DNA of 37,920 nucleotides from Bacteroidota bacterium. Its GTDB lineage: Bacteria; Bacteroidota; Bacteroidia; Flavobacteriales; Flavobacteriaceae. The stretch lies in assembly GCA_023457535.1 (NCBI GenBank), contig JAEWLN010000060.1, positions 1 through 37,920 on the forward strand. Reading direction: 5' to 3'. Under the pieces are notes generated by a model. It was not told the origin of the DNA, did not search any database, and was given only the letters and a program-made list of their open reading frames with translations. A program made the position numbers and the translations under genes. The number at the start of each line of letters is the position of its first letter. The stretch's first letter is position 1. Of this stretch, positions 8,815-15,478 are shown in pieces.

Positions 8815-8880
8815 GACTATGGTTTTAAAGTTTAAAATCGGAGCAACGTTCACGAATTTCGTCAGAGGTTGGTCTAATGT
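8815..8880 (-). promoter_or_regulatory. 5' leader of rplS, possible L19 autoregulatory leader
   Basis: The predicted transcript start, a few bases after the -7 element, leaves about 65 untranslated bases. They contain a short ACGAAATTCGT hairpin and an imperfect AT-rich hairpin just before the ATG. From memory a conserved leader upstream of rplS has been proposed in flavobacteria; I could not check that this sequence fits it. Confidence 0.3.
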
Positions 8881-8884
8881 GGGC

Positions 8885-8915
8885 GCAAAGATAAATAAAA
8901 AAATGAAATTCCAAA
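8885..8915 (-). promoter_or_regulatory. Promoter of rplS (-33 TTTG, 18-base spacer, -7 TATCTTTGC)
   Basis: On the minus strand TTTG (8915-8912) is followed after 18 bases by TATCTTTGC (8893-8885), a complete Bacteroidota promoter. The start site would fall near 8880. This is one of the best promoters in the window. Confidence 0.8.
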
Positions 8916-8948
8916 TTCCGATTTGAAAAAATATCGGGTTTGCGATTT

Positions 8949-9033
8949 GGAGCTGTTCCGGCTGTACGCTGCAATTTTTTTGTTTTTAAAGAAAAAACAA
9001 AAAAGGATTTACACTTCCATCCGGGCTAGGCGC
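8949..9033 (-). ncRNA. Structured repeat element, copy A (flavo-1-like candidate)
   Basis: Minus strand, starting 19 bases after the HAEPLYID stop. It reads GCGCCTAGCCCGGATGGAAG, then an AT-rich hairpin with a 12-bp stem (8976-8987 with 8993-9004), then GCAGCGTACAGCCGG and an AGCTCC end. CCGG (9024-9021) can pair with CCGG (8961-8958), and AGC with GCT outside it. It shares the GATGGnAG and ACAGCC core with the elements at 21419-21495 and 33239-33332. The hairpin alone could be taken for a terminator of the HAEPLYID unit. Confidence 0.6.
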
Positions 9034-9051
9034 TGCGTTTAACAGAGTCGG

Positions 9052-9903
9052 TCAATGTCCGGGTTCGTAGATCAGTCGCAAAAAGCTGCTGAACCGTTCG
9101 CTCTCGCGGCTGATCGGGATTCCCGTCACAATACCAATAAGCATGCGGTCAGAAATCCCCACGCGCATCTGAGGCCTGATCGTCACGTCAAAATCGTGCC
9201 CATGCAGCTCTTTGTTGAATTCCACCCCTATGAAGTTGCGCGTTCCGGGAATCATATAATGGAAATTGCTGTTGATCTGCCAGGTCGTAGCTACATGCCC
9301 GTCGTCAAAATGGTGGGCGAGTTGCGGCCCGGTATACAAAAGGGTGTGAAAATTATTTCCCCACCGCCTGGCAGCCACAAAAAACGGATTGTAGACATTT
9401 CCGGTCACCAAAGTGGAATGTCGGTAACTGTCAAACGCAGGGAGCTCAAATTCGTGGATGTAGCCAATGGCCATCGACGTTTTGCGTTTTTGCGACACGT
9501 AAAACGAATACTGCGCCGCGAGCTTGAGGCTGTTGAGCGCACTGGACGGCGCCGCTGCATCGGAATTTCCGTAATAGATCGAAAACGGCAATTCGACCTC
9601 GAGCCCGAGGCGGTCGATAGGGGCCCATTCGTATTCGACAAGCGCCGTATATTCATCGTATTGGTTTTTATCGGTGAGGCCCATTGCGACGTTCCATTCG
9701 CGTTCGCCTTTGCGCGCGCCCAGATCGCGTATCAAATCAATGTAGAGCGGTTCGGCGTGGAGCACTTTATCGGGTTCAGCTATTTCCTGCACCTCGTGGA
9801 CAAAAAGGCTATCCTTAATGGTGTTCGGGTCGTGTTGGGCCGTCGCGCCCCCTGTAATCAGCAGCGCAAACCCGTGCGCCGCTACTGTAAAAATAGATTT
9901 CAT
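9052..9903 (-). CDS. HAEPLYID family outer-membrane-associated protein
   Basis: A 283-residue protein with signal peptide MKSIFTVAAHGFALLITGGATA and the diagnostic motif HAEPLYID at residues 49-56, which names a family seen in Bacteroidota. The rest is rich in alternating aromatic and polar residues (ALVEYEWAPIDRLGLEVELPFSIYYG, TLLYTGPQL, IGVEFNKE, PQMRVGISDRMLIGIV), as in a small outer-membrane beta-barrel. The function is not established. I recall members encoded near heavy-metal efflux genes, but none are present here. It follows the 122-residue gene by 66 bases on the same strand, and the two separate trmD from rplS. The protein ends YEPGH rather than in an aromatic residue. Confidence 0.85.
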   Translation of the reverse strand: MKSIFTVAAHGFALLITGGATAQHDPNTIKDSLFVHEVQEIAEPDKVLHAEPLYIDLIRDLGARKGEREWNVAMGLTDKNQYDEYTALVEYEWAPIDRLGLEVELPFSIYYGNSDAAAPSSALNSLKLAAQYSFYVSQKRKTSMAIGYIHEFELPAFDSYRHSTLVTGNVYNPFFVAARRWGNNFHTLLYTGPQLAHHFDDGHVATTWQINSNFHYMIPGTRNFIGVEFNKELHGHDFDVTIRPQMRVGISDRMLIGIVTGIPISRESERFSSFLRLIYEPGH

Positions 9904-9969
9904 AGTGATTGTTTAAAGCATAGAAAATGGCTCCGGCAAATGCGGAGTGTCAAAAATCAAAGCAAACAA

Positions 9970-10338
9970 TCAGGCTTCTGGCGGCGGACAGTGGATTTCG
10001 CCGATGTGTGGGACCGTTGCGGGCAACTTTGAAACCGCGGCGCGATAACGACTGCCAAATACGGCAGGAACCGCAGGCGGTGAAGGCAGTACGCAAAAGT
10101 CGATCGAAAAGTTCTTCTTGAGCGGCGTTTCGTTGTCTTCGTCGGTGTCGTCGTATTCCGGAATAGCATCGGTGAAGCCCAAACCTTTTTCCACCACGAG
10201 CTCCACAATGCTTTCCTGTTCATTGTGCGCGAGGTTTTCCGATGCATGGCCATAAATTGCATCGGGCGCGTCCACGCTGCAGTTGAGCACATGAAGCGCC
10301 ATGAAAAAAACCAGGTATCGCAAAAACAAGTCTTTCAT
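9970..10338 (-). CDS. Small secreted protein of unknown function (paired with HAEPLYID)
   Basis: A 122-residue protein with a hydrophobic N-terminus (MKDLFLRYLVFFMALHVLNC, then SVDAPDA) that looks like a signal peptide; Cys20 is preceded by VLN, which is a poor lipobox. The middle is acidic (PEYDDTDEDNE) and the tail ends IHCPPPEA. I do not recognise a domain, though similar small proteins with LHVLNCSVDAPD-like starts occur in flavobacteria. Its ATG overlaps the trmD stop by four bases (ATGA), indicating translational coupling to trmD, and the HAEPLYID gene follows 66 bases later. Its role is presumably tied to that protein. Confidence 0.7.
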   Translation of the reverse strand: MKDLFLRYLVFFMALHVLNCSVDAPDAIYGHASENLAHNEQESIVELVVEKGLGFTDAIPEYDDTDEDNETPLKKNFSIDFCVLPSPPAVPAVFGSRYRAAVSKLPATVPHIGEIHCPPPEA

Positions 10339-11012
10339 TCTTCGAGCAAATCTGGACGGCGGTTTTTGGTATGCTGATAAGCCATGTCCTCACGCCATTT
10401 GTCAATTTTGGCTGCATGGCCGGAAAGCAGCACCTCCGGCACTTTCCAACCTTTGTATTCTGCCGGGCGCGTATAAACCGGCGGTGCCAGTAAATTGTCC
10501 TGGAACGAATCGGTCAGCGCCGAAGTCTCATCGCTCAAAACCCCCGGGATCAACCGGATCAACGCATCGGACAACACGAGCGCGCCCAGTTCGCCGCCGC
10601 TCAAAACATAATCGCCGATCGAAATTTCCTTCGTGATCAGTTGATCGCGCACGCGTTGGTCGACACCTTTATAATGTCCGCACAAAATAATGATATTTTC
10701 GTATGACGACATGCGGTTGGCCATTTGTTGGTTCAAAGTTTCACCGTCCGGCGTCATGTAGATCACTTCGTCGTATTGGCGCTCGCTTTTGAGCCTGGCG
10801 ATGCAATCGTCTATCGGCTGGATCGTCATGACCATGCCCGCGCCGCCGCCAAACTGGTAATCGTCGACGCTTTTTTGTTTGTTCAACGTATAATCGCGCA
10901 GGTTGTGAAAATGTACCTCGACGAGCCCTTTGTCGATAGCGCGTTTCATAATGGACGCTTCAAACGGGCTGCGGAGCAAATCGGGTAGGACGGTGATGAT
11001 GTCGATTCTCAT
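10335..11012 (-). CDS. trmD: tRNA (guanine-N1)-methyltransferase (m1G37)
   Basis: Methylates G37 next to the anticodon of a subset of tRNAs using S-adenosylmethionine, which prevents +1 frameshifting. The 225-residue protein has the TrmD SPOUT features: MRIDIITVLPDLLRSPFEASI at the start, YQFGGGAGMVM, the knot sequence CGHYKGVDQRV and SIGDYVLSGGELGALVL. It starts at the ATG at 11012. A TAACTTTGC -7 element lies 86 bases upstream, and the leader between contains an eight-unit heptamer repeat. The stop overlaps the start of the next gene by four bases, so trmD now heads an operon with the HAEPLYID cassette rather than with rplS. Confidence 0.97.
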   Translation of the reverse strand: MRIDIITVLPDLLRSPFEASIMKRAIDKGLVEVHFHNLRDYTLNKQKSVDDYQFGGGAGMVMTIQPIDDCIARLKSERQYDEVIYMTPDGETLNQQMANRMSSYENIIILCGHYKGVDQRVRDQLITKEISIGDYVLSGGELGALVLSDALIRLIPGVLSDETSALTDSFQDNLLAPPVYTRPAEYKGWKVPEVLLSGHAAKIDKWREDMAYQHTKNRRPDLLEE

Positions 11013-11023
11013 GGCTTAATTAG

Positions 11024-11079
11024 ATGTCGAACGTCGAATGTCGAATGTCGAACGTCGAATGTCGAATGTCGAATGTCGG
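11024..11079. repeat. Heptamer array ATGTCGA / ACGTCGA, eight units
   Basis: Eight consecutive 7-bp units with no indel: six are ATGTCGA or its last-base variant ATGTCGG, and two are ACGTCGA. On the other strand these are the ATTCGAC and GTTCGAC units of 2676-2710, so the two arrays are inverted copies of one family. It lies wholly within the predicted trmD leader. Confidence 0.85.
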
Positions 11080-11097
11080 AAAATTGGACAATTGGCT

Positions 11098-11106
11098 GCA
11101 AAGTTA
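11098..11106 (-). promoter_or_regulatory. -7 promoter element of trmD
   Basis: TAACTTTGC on the minus strand, an exact TAnnTTTG match, 85 bases before the trmD ATG. No -33 element is seen at the usual spacing. Confidence 0.5.
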
Positions 11107-11188
11107 ATTATTAATTTTTCATTGTGGGTATTGATCGGGTATGGAAACATTGTGCTGCCGGGAAGTTGGCTGGTGGTTGGTTTTTGTG

Positions 11189-11211
11189 GATTTCGACCGG
11201 AGGGAGAAATC
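11189..11211. repeat. Inverted repeat GATTTC / GAAATC, likely dispersed element
   Basis: GATTTC (11189-11194) and GAAATC (11206-11211) flank GACCGGAGGGA. Sequences of the form TTTCGACCGnAGGGAGAAATC are, from memory, very common between genes in Flavobacterium; only one copy is in this window. Confidence 0.45.
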
Positions 11212-11369
11212 TCATATAAATTATTTATCCTTTCACATTCGCCGGCATAGCAATCCGACGGATAAATGTCAACAACACGCTGCCCGATTTCACTGGGATC
11301 CGTTCAAATGACCAATTATCAGCACTCGAGTTTAATCCGCGCGTGAAAACGCCGTTGTATGGAAATTCG

Positions 11370-11378
11370 TAATTTTAC
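11370..11378 (+). promoter_or_regulatory. Variant -7 element before the MFS gene
   Basis: TAATTTTAC fits the TAnnTTTAC variant and ends only three bases before the ATG at 11382. If used, the transcript would be leaderless or nearly so. Confidence 0.35.
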
Positions 11379-11381
11379 GCC

Positions 11382-12539
11382 ATGAATCTTCCCAAATCAC
11401 TCGTGCTGTTTATGTCTGCCTGTACAGGGCTGATCGTAGCAAATCTCTACTATTGCCAACCGTTGATCGTGCTGATCGCGCGCGAATTCGCCATCCCCGA
11501 AAGCCAGGCCGGCACTATCGCCTACCTCACGCAAGGCGGCTATGCAATCGGGCTGTTGCTTATGGTGCCGCTAGGCGACAAAATCGAGCGCAAAAAGCAA
11601 ATTTTGCTAACGCTTTGGGCTTCTGTCGCCGCATTAATGGTTGCGGCGAGCGCAAACAGTTTTTTAGTATTGCAAGTGGCCTCGCTGCTCGTGGGCATTA
11701 CGTCTATTGTCCCTCAACTTATATTGCCACTTGCCGCCGCACTTAGCGAGCCCCAAAATAGGGGCAAGGTCGTCGGTACGATCATGAGCGGGTTGCTTAT
11801 AGGGATCTTGCTTTCGCGAACGCTAAGCGGTATAGTTGGCGAACTTTACGGCTGGCGCAGCATGTTTTGGATAGCAGCGGGGATTTGTGCGGTCATCGCA
11901 CTGGCCATTAAACGGATTTTTCCGGTGAGCCGCCCCTCATTTGCCGGAACCTATGCGCATTTGTTGCGGTCGCTGGCCGAATTGTTCAAAAGTCAGCCGG
12001 TACTTCGCGAAGCCACACTGATCAATGCGCTTAGTTTTGCACAATTCGGCGCTTTCTGGACCACAATGGTTTTGCTTTTGTCTGGCGCACCTTTTCATTA
12101 TAATAGTTCCACAATCGGGATGTTTGGGATTATCGGTGCCTCCGGAGCACTTGCCGCGCCGCTGGTCGGACGCCTCGGCGATCGTTCAGACCCGCGTGTG
12201 GCAATCGGCTACGGCATCCTGCTCATGCTGCTGAGCTTTGTCATTTTCTATTTTTCATCGGCCAGTCTTTCTGGTATGGTCTTCGGGATCGTGATGATCG
12301 ACATCGGTCTGCAAGGGGTGCACATTTCAAATCAAACCCGGATCTATGCGTTGTTGCCAGAGGCGCGTAACCGCATGAACACCATCTACATGTCGTTGAG
12401 CTTTTTTGGCACGGCGGCCGGATCGGCATTCGGATTGTGGCTGTGGAGCATCGGCAGGTGGCATGCTGTTTCGCTGGGATGCGGCGGCTTGTCTGTACTG
12501 GCCTTTTTGGTTTATGCATCAACCTATCGCCGCAAATAA
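11382..12539 (+). CDS. MFS transporter (drug/metabolite exporter type)
   Basis: A 385-residue inner-membrane protein with about 12 hydrophobic helices in two halves separated by a polar loop near residues 190-205. The MFS motif A follows helix 2 as LGDKIERKKQ (about 67-76), with a degenerate second copy VGRLGDRSDPR (about 265-275). The segment YYCQPLIVLIAREFAIPESQAG is typical of the subfamily that includes E. coli YnfM/YgaY-like exporters. The substrate is not predictable. It is divergent from trmD and followed by the immunophilin gene after 53 bases, which has its own -7 element. Codon use and composition look like the neighbours. Confidence 0.9.
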   Translation: MNLPKSLVLFMSACTGLIVANLYYCQPLIVLIAREFAIPESQAGTIAYLTQGGYAIGLLLMVPLGDKIERKKQILLTLWASVAALMVAASANSFLVLQVASLLVGITSIVPQLILPLAAALSEPQNRGKVVGTIMSGLLIGILLSRTLSGIVGELYGWRSMFWIAAGICAVIALAIKRIFPVSRPSFAGTYAHLLRSLAELFKSQPVLREATLINALSFAQFGAFWTTMVLLLSGAPFHYNSSTIGMFGIIGASGALAAPLVGRLGDRSDPRVAIGYGILLMLLSFVIFYFSSASLSGMVFGIVMIDIGLQGVHISNQTRIYALLPEARNRMNTIYMSLSFFGTAAGSAFGLWLWSIGRWHAVSLGCGGLSVLAFLVYASTYRRK

Positions 12540-12560
12540 TGCGCAATCGGCAATTATCCG

Positions 12561-12568
12561 TATCTTTG
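12561..12568 (+). promoter_or_regulatory. -7 promoter element of the immunophilin gene
   Basis: TATCTTTG followed by GC, an exact TAnnTTTG match 24 bases before the ATG at 12593. No clear -33 element is present. Confidence 0.55.
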
Positions 12569-12592
12569 GCACCTTAACTTAAATTCACCAAT

Positions 12593-13525
12593 ATGGAAAA
12601 CGGAATATACGCCAGATTCAATACCTCAAAAGGGTCGATTTTGGTCAAACTTACGCACGATTTAACACCGGGAACAGTCGGTAATTTTGTCGCACTCGCA
12701 GAAGGAAATCTCGAAAACAAAGCCAAGCCGCAGGGTACACCTTATTATAACGGGCTTAAATTCCACCGCGTCATTCCGGATTTTATGATCCAGGGCGGCG
12801 ATCCGCAGGGCACGGGATCGGGCGGGCCGGGTTACCAGTTCGACGATGAATTCCACCAGGATCTGCGCCACGATACGCCAGGCGTTTTGTCTATGGCCAA
12901 TGCAGGGCCGGGCAGCAACGGCTCTCAATTTTTCATCACCCACGTAGCCACGCCATGGCTCGATGACAAGCACACCGTGTTTGGGAATGTGGTAGAAGGA
13001 CAGGATGTGGTCGATGCGATCGCGCAGGGCGACACCATGGATTCGGTAGAGATCATCCGCGTAGGCGAGGAGGCACAAAAGTGGAATGCCGTTGAAGCGT
13101 TTCGCACTTTCGAAGGGTCGCGCGCCAAACGCGAAGCCGCAGAAAAAGAAGCCGCTGAAAAGAAAATGGAAGAACTCGCTGCCGGATTTGACAAAACCGA
13201 ATCTGGACTGCGCTATCAATTCATCAACAAAGGAAACGGCAAAAAGGCTGAAAAAGGCAAAACAGTTTCAGTGCACTATTCCGGCCAGTTGGAGAACGGC
13301 AAAGTTTTCGACAATTCGTATTCGCGCAAAAAACCCTATGACTTCCCGCTCGGGATGGGTCATGTGATCGAAGGCTGGGACGAAGGGATTGCGCTTTTGC
13401 AAGTAGGAGACAAGGCGCGTTTTGTGATCCCGTCGCACCTTGGGTACGGCGCGCGCGGTGCAGGTGGTGTAATCCCGCCCAACGCTACGCTGATTTTCGA
13501 CGTAGAACTGATGGACGTCAAATAA
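12593..13525 (+). CDS. Cyclophilin-FKBP fusion peptidyl-prolyl isomerase (dual-family immunophilin)
   Basis: A 310-residue protein joining two unrelated prolyl isomerases that speed cis-trans isomerisation of proline bonds. Residues 1-160 are a cyclophilin: catalytic R59 in FHRVIPDFMIQGGD, Q67, F113 and F114 in SQFFIT, W122 and H127. Residues 161-205 are an Ala/Glu/Lys-rich helical linker. Residues 205-310 are an FKBP domain with Y229, D240, F251, V258-I259, W262, Y285 and F302 at the classic binding positions. Both active sites therefore look intact. There is no signal peptide, so it is cytosolic. The cyclophilin-linker-FKBP order matches dual-family immunophilins described from Flavobacterium. 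It has its own promoter and terminator, so it is monocistronic. Confidence 0.95.
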   Translation: MENGIYARFNTSKGSILVKLTHDLTPGTVGNFVALAEGNLENKAKPQGTPYYNGLKFHRVIPDFMIQGGDPQGTGSGGPGYQFDDEFHQDLRHDTPGVLSMANAGPGSNGSQFFITHVATPWLDDKHTVFGNVVEGQDVVDAIAQGDTMDSVEIIRVGEEAQKWNAVEAFRTFEGSRAKREAAEKEAAEKKMEELAAGFDKTESGLRYQFINKGNGKKAEKGKTVSVHYSGQLENGKVFDNSYSRKKPYDFPLGMGHVIEGWDEGIALLQVGDKARFVIPSHLGYGARGAGGVIPPNATLIFDVELMDVK

Positions 13526-13541
13526 TCTGAAAAAACAACAG

Positions 13542-13570
13542 AAAATCCCGATCATGATCGGGATTTTTTT
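13542..13570 (+). terminator. Rho-independent terminator after the immunophilin gene
   Basis: A near-perfect palindrome, AAAATCCCGATC followed by GATCGGGATTTT, ends in seven T. The T tract runs directly into the -7-like element of the next gene. Confidence 0.9.
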
Positions 13571-13578
13571 ATTTTTAC
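13570..13578 (+). promoter_or_regulatory. Variant -7 element before the cytochrome gene
   Basis: TATTTTTAC fits the TAnnTTTAC variant and ends 12 bases before the ATG at 13591. It overlaps the last T of the preceding terminator. Confidence 0.35.
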
Positions 13579-13590
13579 AAAAACCATCTT

Positions 13591-13914
13591 ATGAAATCGA
13601 GCTTCATTGTTCTTTTCGCCGCATCGTTGCTGTATGCGTGCGCGCCCAAAGTAAAGGTAACCGCCATGCAACCTGATCCGGTGCAGGTGCCGCCCAAGCT
13701 GGAGTCCATCGGGGAGATCAAACCCATCGCCGATGAGCACGCGCACGGAAAATCGCTTTATGAAAACCGTTGCGGCAATTGTCACCCGCTGGTCAAAACC
13801 ACTGATTTTACGCGCGAACAATGGGGCCCGATCATCCAGCGCATGCAAATCCAGGCCAAAACCACCGATGAGGAAACGGCCAAGATCTACAACTATATTA
13901 CGGCAACGCTTTAA
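13591..13914 (+). CDS. Small cytochrome c lipoprotein
   Basis: A 107-residue protein with a lipoprotein signal (MKSSFIVLFAASLLYAC, Cys17 lipidated) and one covalent haem site CGNCH at residues 61-65. Met85 in IIQRMQ is a plausible distal haem ligand. The segment HGKSLYENRCGNCHPLVKTTDFT is that of class I cytochrome c domains. A Pro/Lys-rich tether (about 18-45) would hold it on a membrane, facing the periplasm. It is probably a small electron carrier; the partner is unknown. It is convergent with the thioredoxin-like gene, and the two stop codons abut with no base between. Confidence 0.88.
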   Translation: MKSSFIVLFAASLLYACAPKVKVTAMQPDPVQVPPKLESIGEIKPIADEHAHGKSLYENRCGNCHPLVKTTDFTREQWGPIIQRMQIQAKTTDEETAKIYNYITATL

Positions 13915-14469
13915 TTATTTCCATTTAATGCTGCACCCCATACTGGGCTTTTGCGGGGCGGGGAGTACGCGGTTGTAAATGAGCGCGTCGATGGCCTGGC
14001 GCAGATCGCTGCCGCTGAGCGGGATGTTGTTGCCCGGGCGCGAGTCGTCGAGCTGGCCGCGGTAGAACAGCTGGTCGTTTTGGTCGAACAGGTAAAAATC
14101 GGGTGTGCACGCGGCATCGAATGCTCGGGCAACTTGCTGCGACTCATCATATAAATACGGGAAGTCAAGGCGGTTGCGGAATGCGAATTCGGTCATTTGC
14201 TGCGGTCCGTCCTGCGGATATTGCGTTACATCATTACTTGAAATGGCCATTACGCCAAGGCCTTGTACGCGGTAGTCGTTGACCACCATCAATACCTCGG
14301 GCAATACATGGTGCACAAACGGGCAGTGGTTGCAAATGAACATCACCAGTGTACCTTTGACGCCTTTGAGGTCATCGAACGAATAGTGGTAGTTCGAGTT
14401 GGTATCCCTGAGCCTGAACGACGGCGCGGGCGTTCCGAGCGGTAACATATTGGAAGGGGTTTGTGCCAT
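13915..14469 (-). CDS. Thioredoxin-fold redox protein (peroxiredoxin-like)
   Basis: A 184-residue protein with the AhpC/TSA-type thioredoxin fold: LGTPAPSFRLRDTNSN at 11-26, then MFICNHCPFVHHV with a CxxC pair at Cys46 and Cys49. A second conserved Cys lies in ACTPDFYLFD, and the C-terminus has GCSIKWK. This CNHCPF subfamily is annotated as thioredoxin family protein; its substrate is not known, and it may be a peroxiredoxin or a disulfide reductase. There is no signal peptide, so it is cytosolic. The gene is divergent from csaA across a G-rich 200-base gap and abuts the cytochrome gene at its 3' end. Confidence 0.9.
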   Translation of the reverse strand: MAQTPSNMLPLGTPAPSFRLRDTNSNYHYSFDDLKGVKGTLVMFICNHCPFVHHVLPEVLMVVNDYRVQGLGVMAISSNDVTQYPQDGPQQMTEFAFRNRLDFPYLYDESQQVARAFDAACTPDFYLFDQNDQLFYRGQLDDSRPGNNIPLSGSDLRQAIDALIYNRVLPAPQKPSMGCSIKWK

Positions 14470-14476
14470 GGTTAAA

Positions 14477-14560
14477 GGGGTGTGGGGTGCGTAGCGAATT
14501 TAGGAAATAAAAGTGATTGGGTGGGGGAATTGGGGATTTTCTGTAGTGGGGTTTGGGGGG
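14477..14560 (+). other. G-rich tract, possible G-quadruplex
   Basis: Runs of three to six G recur on the plus strand: GGGG-TGT-GGGG at 14477-14487, then GGG, GGGGG, GGGG, GGGG and GGGGGG between 14519 and 14560. It lies in the divergent gap between the thioredoxin-like gene and csaA; nothing else identifiable is in that gap. Confidence 0.4.
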
Positions 14561-14670
14561 AAATTGTTAGCTTGCGCTAGGGTGGGTCGGAGGATGGGGT
14601 ATTGAACCATGAAATGATTCTCCGCAATCATTCGCAATCCCGCCAATTTTCATTTTAATCGCTGAAAACG

Positions 14671-15006
14671 ATGGATCTAACCTGGACCGAATTTACCAAG
14701 ACCGATATGCGCGTCGGAACGATTGTCTCTGCAACCGACTTTCCAAAAGCGCACAAGCCCGCGTATCAATTGACGATAGATTTCGGCGCTGAAATTGGCA
14801 TCCGCAAGTCATCGGCGCAAATTACGCAGCGTTATGCCAAAGAAGAGCTCGTCGGGCGACAGATCGTTGCCGTTGTCAATTTTCCAAAAAAACAAATCGG
14901 CAAATTCATGAGCGAGTGCCTCGTACTGGGCGCTGTAGGTCCCGGCGGCGATGTTGTGTTGCTGGCTCCGGATTTTGAAATCCCCAACGGCTGGCGCATC
15001 GGATGA
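14671..15006 (+). CDS. csaA: CsaA-type tRNA-binding domain protein / export chaperone
   Basis: A 111-residue single-domain protein with the EMAP/Trbp111 tRNA-binding fold. It starts MDLTWTEFTKTDMRVGTIVSA and contains KPAYQLTIDFG, SSAQITQRY and the conserved end segment GDVVLLAPDFEIPNG. In Bacillus CsaA is a dimeric chaperone that helps protein export, while the fold itself binds tRNA. The length is that of the stand-alone family rather than a fragment of MetG or PheT. It converges on the RES toxin gene with 10 bases between stops. No clear promoter motif is seen upstream. Its cellular role in this group is unproven. Confidence 0.93.
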   Translation: MDLTWTEFTKTDMRVGTIVSATDFPKAHKPAYQLTIDFGAEIGIRKSSAQITQRYAKEELVGRQIVAVVNFPKKQIGKFMSECLVLGAVGPGGDVVLLAPDFEIPNGWRIG

Positions 15007-15016
15007 CGACCTGAAA

Positions 15017-15478
15017 TTATCGGGTGAACAATCGTTTGTCGAATGCAAACGGTTCTGTTTTTTCGATCGAAATGCTTTTAAAATCGTCGTGCGCCGGATT
15101 GATGAGGTAATTGAATTCGCCTTGTACGACCGCCGATGGCACCTTGAGTACGAGAAACTGATCGTCGGACACGAAATTATCGCCAATAACCTGTGTGCCA
15201 TGTGAATGCGGGACAGAATTCCAGTCCGGCGGCAGCTCACTGGGGTCAAGCTCTGGAATGATGGTGTTATCCGGAATGTGGATTACGGCCATTTCATAAT
15301 CGACAGGAAGATTGCCAAGCGGCGTGTGTACCGCAATTTCGGCCGTACACAAAGCGCGCGAGTCGCTGGTGTACACCATCGCAACACCTTTGCTGTTCCA
15401 GCGTCCACCAAATTTTTCGGCGCCTTTTCCGCTAAGGTCCTTTGCATGCCGCGACTTGCTGAGCCGGTACACGATCAT
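15017..15478 (-). CDS. RES-domain toxin (NAD-degrading, type II toxin-antitoxin)
   Basis: A 153-residue RES-domain protein. RES toxins degrade NAD+, some as NAD+ phosphorylases, and arrest growth when free of antitoxin. The three residues expected in the active site are present: Arg26 in KFGGRWNSKG, Tyr36 in MVYTS and Glu47 in TAEIAVH. The length is normal. The gene is second in a minus-strand pair; its ATG overlaps the stop of the antitoxin gene by four bases (15475-15478), so translation is probably coupled. It looks intact. Its right-hand neighbours csaA and the PUR gene are chromosomal, so the pair may be an inserted accessory module. Confidence 0.9.
   Translation of the reverse strand: MIVYRLSKSRHAKDLSGKGAEKFGGRWNSKGVAMVYTSDSRALCTAEIAVHTPLGNLPVDYEMAVIHIPDNTIIPELDPSELPPDWNSVPHSHGTQVIGDNFVSDDQFLVLKVPSAVVQGEFNYLINPAHDDFKSISIEKTEPFAFDKRLFTR

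Larger units (their letters stand above)
11013..11381. other. Divergent intergenic region between trmD and the MFS gene
   Basis: These 369 bases hold no gene. From left to right they contain the trmD leader with an eight-unit heptamer array (11024-11079), the trmD -7 element (11098-11106), an inverted repeat typical of dispersed flavobacterial elements (11189-11211) and a -7-like element directly before the MFS ATG. The stretch 11215-11365 shows nothing I can identify. Confidence 0.8.

Noticed and set aside
9055..10032. 325-codon open frame on the plus strand opposite the HAEPLYID gene
   Set aside because: It is antisense to a recognised family gene and resembles no protein; the minus-strand frame has a signal peptide and the diagnostic motif.
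11024..11079. Possible CRISPR array
   Set aside because: Units are 7 bp and contiguous, with no spacers and no cas genes in the window.
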